From contig NZ_CP147518.1 in the NCBI RefSeq assembly GCF_037201965.1, forward strand, positions 2,355,001 through 2,419,000: a DNA stretch of 64,000 nt, in the 5' to 3' direction. Source of the stretch: Spirosoma sp. SC4-14. GTDB taxonomy: Bacteria > Bacteroidota > Bacteroidia > Cytophagales > Spirosomataceae. A program made the position numbers and the translations under genes. Every line of letters begins with the position of its first letter. The first letter of the stretch is position 1. Below the pieces are notes generated by a model, which was not told where the DNA came from, made no database searches, and saw only the letters and a program-made list of their open reading frames with translations. This document shows, piece by piece, positions 60,738 to 64,000 of the stretch.

Positions 60738-60769
60738 TGTGCAGAGACGCATACTTGCGTCTCTGCACA
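60738..60769. repeat. 14-bp perfect hairpin between the TonB receptor and hmuT
   Basis: TGTGCAGAGACGCA (60738-60751) pairs with TGCGTCTCTGCACA (60756-60769), loop TACT. No T-run follows on the minus strand. It lies four bases after the receptor stop and may reduce read-through into hmuTUV, protect the 3' end, or be a dispersed repeat. Confidence 0.7.
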
Positions 60770-60773
60770 GGTT

Positions 60774-63110
60774 CTAAAATATATACTTCAGCATTGCTCC
60801 CGAATAGAAGGTAATCTTCGGGGATGGATTATATGCCAGAGGGCGGTTGTTGGCCGGATTGGCCAGATTAAGGAATACCAGCGACGAATACGTACTGCTC
60901 AGCATGTTGTCTGAACCGACGTAAACATCCAGATTGACGTGATTCCCTAATCCACTACGATACCCCAGCTTTCCATTAACGAGTGTATAGGCATCGGCAA
61001 AATGGTTATTAGGCAGGTTAATGGGCATTTTATCGACATACATCATGGTTCCGTTCAGGTAAAAGCCTGACCGAACTTCAATATCCAATCCCACATTCAG
61101 CAGGTTTGGAGCAATACCCGACTCTTTCTTGCCCGTATAATCGACCGTTTTGGCATCGCTATTATTGTCGCTTTTATAGTCTTTGTAATAAAAGTCGCTA
61201 TAAGTATACGACACAAACGGGCGGATGAGAGAAACCGCTCCGGCATTTGGACGATAGGCATATTGAATGGCCAGTTCCAGACCATTATGTTGCACTTTTC
61301 CCGCGTTGGTCGTTATCGAATAGGCCGGTACAGTTGAGGTGGCTGCAAATCCTTGAGGCACGAGTTTATCCGTTACGGCCATTGTAAAATAAGCGATTTC
61401 GTAGGTAAGCGATTTATTCAGGAAGCTTCCTTTGCTGCCGATCTCATAGTTTGTCCCTAACTCTGGCCGAAGGTTGTAGTTCACCATACCTGTCTGGGCA
61501 ACAATTACCTGATTTGTACCCGGTGCCGAATACCCCTGACTAACACTGGCGTAAAGCGACACATTGTTGGTGACCTGATAGGCCAGAGCAGCCCTGGGAG
61601 CCACAATGGGCTTGAAGCGTTTATACCCCGACACGTTGACGTAGGTTGTAGTCGCTGCCCGCATATCCGTAATGCCATATTCGACATAGTTGAGTCCCGC
61701 TCCCGCCGATAAAGTTAACTTAGGTGCTAGTTGCAGTGCTGCCTGCGCGAACACACTGTACTGCATGGCCTGTACTTCCAGATCGGAGCGGAGCGCGCCA
61801 AGAACACCACCCGACAAACCATAGCCTTTAGCGTAGTTGAAGTTCTTTAAAAACTCGCTCCCAATACTAATCGTTGGGCGTAATGGGCTGGCATCGTTGC
61901 TATAAGTAAATACACTACGGCCACCAAATTTGAACTTGTTCGTCTTATTTACCCCAGCAGCAAAGGGCTGATCAATAATCTGACCACCAACAAAAAGGGT
62001 CGTTTTGTTCGAAAAGCGGTCGGTGAACTGGTAGTTGTGGCTTATCCCAACCCGCGCACTCTCTGTTTTGATGCTGGCGTTGTTGGCAACATAAGCTGGA
62101 TCAGAACTTTCGGGATGCTCCAGAATGGCAACACTGTCGATTTCTCCAGCCAGCAAATCATACGAATTGGTGTACCCTACAAAGACTGACATCGACCGTT
62201 TGGCACTCATATAGGTGTCGCTGGTGATACTCAAAAAGTCTTTCTGAGAACCGCCATGTACCCGAAACCCGTCGTACTTCTGATGGCCATAGTTAATGTT
62301 CAGACTGGTGTTATCTGAACCCGTTTTTAGGGAGGTGTTTGTTCGGAATAAGCCATATGATCCACCCAAAACCTGCTGGCTGATGCTCGTTTTGCCAATG
62401 GGTGCCCGTTCGGTATAGAAATTGACGACACCCCCAATCGCATTGCCATACGCACTTGATCCGGGCCCTTTCAGGACCTCAACCCGGCTCAGCGTTGTAA
62501 AGTCGATGTCATCCAGAAACGTCGTACCATCCCCGTCGGTGAGGGGAATGTCATTCAGATAGGCTTTATAACCAACTCCATTGAAGTTGGTCTGGTTGCC
62601 GTAGCCCCGAATAACGATCCGGTTCCCGGCAGCTATAGTCCGCATCTCTACCTTCACACCCGGAATCAGGTTTACATAATTCTGAAGGTGAATTCCATTG
62701 GTCCGCTGAATATCCCGGCTGGTAATCAACCCCACCGCTCCGGCCGTCCGCTGAATCGTTTGTGGCGTCGAATAGCCTGCCACAATCACTTCGTTTAGAT
62801 CTGTGTTAGATGGATCAAGCTCAATTGTTAGCATACGCGTACTTGCTTTGACGCCGACTGTCAAGGGCTGATACCCAATAGCAGAAAATTGGAGTTGATC
62901 ACCTTCATTGGCCAACAGGCTAAATTGCCCTTTGTCATCGGCGGTTGTGCCCCGGTTTGTACCACCAACCAATACCGTTGCGCCAACAATGGGCTGAGAG
63001 TTAGTTGGGTCAACAATACGTCCGGTTATTGTTTGTTGGGCATACAGGCTGGTACTCAGGCACCCGAGCATGAGTACAGACAGGATATATCGAATATAGA
63101 TTAATTTCAT
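60774..63110 (-). CDS. TonB-dependent receptor of the haem/iron uptake operon
   Basis: 778 aa from the ATG at 63110 (MKLIYIRYILSVLML); the signal peptide ends at LYAQ. CarboxypepD_reg-like domain at about 22-105 (SQPIVGATVLVGGTNRGTT), TonB plug at about 115-230 (NRIVIRGYGNQTNFNGVGYK, VEVLKGPGSSAYGNAIGGVV), and a barrel ending YSGAMLKYIF. The hmuTUV-like genes follow on the same strand after 66 bases, so this is probably the outer-membrane gate for the same ligand. The haem-receptor FRAP motif is not evident, so an iron siderophore is an alternative. No Fur box was recognised. Confidence 0.87.
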   Translation of the reverse strand: MKLIYIRYILSVLMLGCLSTSLYAQQTITGRIVDPTNSQPIVGATVLVGGTNRGTTADDKGQFSLLANEGDQLQFSAIGYQPLTVGVKASTRMLTIELDPSNTDLNEVIVAGYSTPQTIQRTAGAVGLITSRDIQRTNGIHLQNYVNLIPGVKVEMRTIAAGNRIVIRGYGNQTNFNGVGYKAYLNDIPLTDGDGTTFLDDIDFTTLSRVEVLKGPGSSAYGNAIGGVVNFYTERAPIGKTSISQQVLGGSYGLFRTNTSLKTGSDNTSLNINYGHQKYDGFRVHGGSQKDFLSITSDTYMSAKRSMSVFVGYTNSYDLLAGEIDSVAILEHPESSDPAYVANNASIKTESARVGISHNYQFTDRFSNKTTLFVGGQIIDQPFAAGVNKTNKFKFGGRSVFTYSNDASPLRPTISIGSEFLKNFNYAKGYGLSGGVLGALRSDLEVQAMQYSVFAQAALQLAPKLTLSAGAGLNYVEYGITDMRAATTTYVNVSGYKRFKPIVAPRAALAYQVTNNVSLYASVSQGYSAPGTNQVIVAQTGMVNYNLRPELGTNYEIGSKGSFLNKSLTYEIAYFTMAVTDKLVPQGFAATSTVPAYSITTNAGKVQHNGLELAIQYAYRPNAGAVSLIRPFVSYTYSDFYYKDYKSDNNSDAKTVDYTGKKESGIAPNLLNVGLDIEVRSGFYLNGTMMYVDKMPINLPNNHFADAYTLVNGKLGYRSGLGNHVNLDVYVGSDNMLSSTYSSLVFLNLANPANNRPLAYNPSPKITFYSGAMLKYIF

Positions 63111-63267
63111 AAAGCAGGTTGTTGATTGATAAAAGAAGATGCTGCCGGGCAGGATGTACCGATCCGGAAAAGTTGTAGACGCACGGGTATGCATCTACCT
63201 CTTCAGATGATGTTGCTGATGTATCAGGAGAGTGAATAGGCAGCTCCCGCAAGTCAGTAGGTTGTTG

Positions 63268-63816
63268 CTACCTGTTAGGTGGAGGTGCAAGTATTTCCAG
63301 TAAAGGAAGCCAGATGCGGGATGGAGAATAGGCAAAGGAAGTCTGCTGGCCAGACAGGGTGCATCCAGACAAGGATGCCATTGCTGACGGGCGGGGCAAT
63401 ACAAACAAATTAAGCCATTTATTCCGTTTCGTGTGGGAACGGGAGCTAATGGGTTGGTGGTCAGGATGTCTCGTGTCCGGGTAGAGCCAGGCGGCTTCCT
63501 GCCTAAGCCGGGTTTCGGCTTTATCCCGAAATCCATAGATATACAGCGTATCCGAACGAAGTTCGCGATGGAGTACATCCACCATTTCGCCCTGCCACTC
63601 AAACTCACCTTCGCTAACCAGAAAATCGTTCTGAGAAGAAAGGTCTGTTTGGGGAATCCTTAGTAAAATAAGCTCATCGGCTGCAAAATAGGACTGGTGG
63701 GTAAAGGCCCACTTGGCCATCCATTCGCAGACCTGATAATAGCCATAGATGCTTGTCAGCATCAGGGAAGCTGTTATCAGGAAGATACGCACGATATGGA
63801 TACGTCCAAGGAGCAT
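63268..63816 (-). CDS. Hypothetical membrane-anchored protein
   Basis: 182 aa from the ATG at 63816 (MLLGRIHIVRIFLITASLML); upstream codons add no recognisable sequence. One N-terminal helix (residues 8-25) then a predicted extracytoplasmic part with ADELILLRIPQTDL, DFLVSEGEFEWQGEMVDVLH and DTLYIYGFRDKAETRL. The end is Ser/Pro-rich (PLLEILAPPPNR). Similar short proteins stand next to TonB receptors in some Cytophagales, but I know no function. It is 157 bases upstream of the receptor gene on the same strand and could be the first gene of that operon. Confidence 0.55.
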   Translation of the reverse strand: MLLGRIHIVRIFLITASLMLTSIYGYYQVCEWMAKWAFTHQSYFAADELILLRIPQTDLSSQNDFLVSEGEFEWQGEMVDVLHRELRSDTLYIYGFRDKAETRLRQEAAWLYPDTRHPDHQPISSRSHTKRNKWLNLFVLPRPSAMASLSGCTLSGQQTSFAYSPSRIWLPLLEILAPPPNR

Positions 63817-63835
63817 TTTTCTGTAAATTATTGTG

Positions 63836-63872
63836 GTATTCTGGTGCGGGACGCCATCCCGCACCAGAATAC
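63836..63872. terminator. 16-bp perfect hairpin after the partial gene at the right edge
   Basis: GTATTCTGGTGCGGGA (63836-63851) pairs with TCCCGCACCAGAATAC (63857-63872), loop CGCCA. It starts two bases past the stop of the partial minus-strand gene. It may act as terminator or as a dispersed repeat. Confidence 0.65.
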
Positions 63873-63874
63873 AT

Positions 63875-64000
63875 TCACATACCAATACTTTTCACGGTTT
63901 TTGTTTTCAGCAGTACATCCAGTTCGGCTATTTGCTTGTCCAGTTCGGCCGATAATTCTTCGTATACTTTGTAGGAACTGTCGGTGGGTTTTGCGTCACC
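63875..64000 (-). CDS. C-terminal end of a gene cut by the window edge
   Basis: The last 41 codons of a minus-strand gene; stop at 63875-63877. The readable end is SSYKVYEELSAELDKQIAEL then DVLLKTKTVKSIGM. The stretch is amphipathic and may form a coiled coil. Endings of this kind occur in Bacteroidota VPS10/BNR-repeat glycoside-hydrolase-like proteins, but 41 residues are not enough to name it. Confidence 0.6.
   Translation of the reverse strand, partial: GDAKPTDSSYKVYEELSAELDKQIAELDVLLKTKTVKSIGM

Noticed and set aside
63111-63267. Cobalamin riboswitch before the TonB receptor
   Set aside because: The B12-box motif is absent, and the downstream ABC genes fit haem or iron better.
63195-63608. 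137-codon minus-strand frame overlapping the hypothetical protein gene at 63268-63816
   Set aside because: The other frame has a proper N-terminal helix and a start in a sensible place; this one has low-complexity sequence.
1-64000. tRNA, rRNA, CRISPR array, prophage or integrase
   Set aside because: None seen on reading both strands; the repeats present are short palindromes without regular spacers.

Overview
The window looks like chromosomal DNA of a Bacteroidota bacterium of the order Cytophagales, most like Spirosoma and relatives. The basis is a SusC/SusD pair, a TonB receptor with a DUF4249 partner lipoprotein, a type IX secretion PorU-type C25 peptidase, a fused CzcA-TolC efflux protein, PspC/DUF2807 and LytTR/LytS families, and promoters of the TTTG-(about 20)-TAnnTTTG type in place of -35/-10 boxes. 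The genus is an inference from gene families. I saw no rRNA, tRNA, CRISPR array, transposase or phage gene.

Layout. 0-6.5 kb: a PolX-like protein with a degenerate polymerase site, a TonB receptor plus DUF4249 lipoprotein, and a family 9 glycosyltransferase. 6.5-9.5 kb: two nitrilase-superfamily enzymes and an AraC regulator. 9.5-11.9 kb: molybdenum cofactor genes moeA, moaC and mobA. 11.9-16.9 kb: a SusD/SusC uptake pair. 17-19.7 kb: two small membrane proteins, a nucleotidyltransferase and a guanine-deaminase-like enzyme. 19.8-24.8 kb: a sugar operon kdnA-kdnB-kdsA-kdsC-like-kdsB, read here as a route to 8-amino-3,8-dideoxy-Kdo for lipopolysaccharide, with a broken DUF433 gene inside it. 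24.9-32 kb: membrane glycosyltransferases, thiamine pyrophosphokinase, a small serine hydrolase and a PorU-like sortase-family protein. 32-36 kb: an alpha/beta hydrolase and an FdhF/YdeP-type molybdenum oxidoreductase, a possible client of the cofactor genes. 36.3-42.9 kb: a heavy-metal RND efflux locus of CzcA type. 43-45 kb: an AAC(3)-family acetyltransferase, then a gene-poor stretch with a palindromic element, a 37-codon arginine-rich ORF with its own terminator, and two gene fragments. 45-50.3 kb: a Tat-exported carboxylesterase, an MFS transporter, and a PepSY/ApbE-DUF2271 pair that suggests flavin redox chemistry at the envelope. 50.5-54.7 kb: LytTR/LytS two-component pair, a small secreted protein and an SGNH hydrolase. 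55-58 kb: PadR regulator and PspC-DUF2807 membrane protein. 58-63 kb: hmuTUV-like ABC genes with a TonB receptor, a probable haem or iron uptake operon. The right end cuts a gene.

The most unusual signal lies between genes. At least seven intergenic spots are built from degenerate seven-base units (words such as AATGACC, TTGGTCA, TGATAAA). Most fold into near-perfect inverted repeats, and two have arms of exactly 28 and 21 bases. They sit at gene ends, at stop codons and at start codons, where they create alternative Met-Thr-Asn starts. Other perfect hairpins (20-bp, 36-bp, 22-bp arms) are of different sequence families. These could be terminators, mobile palindromes or products of local replication slippage.
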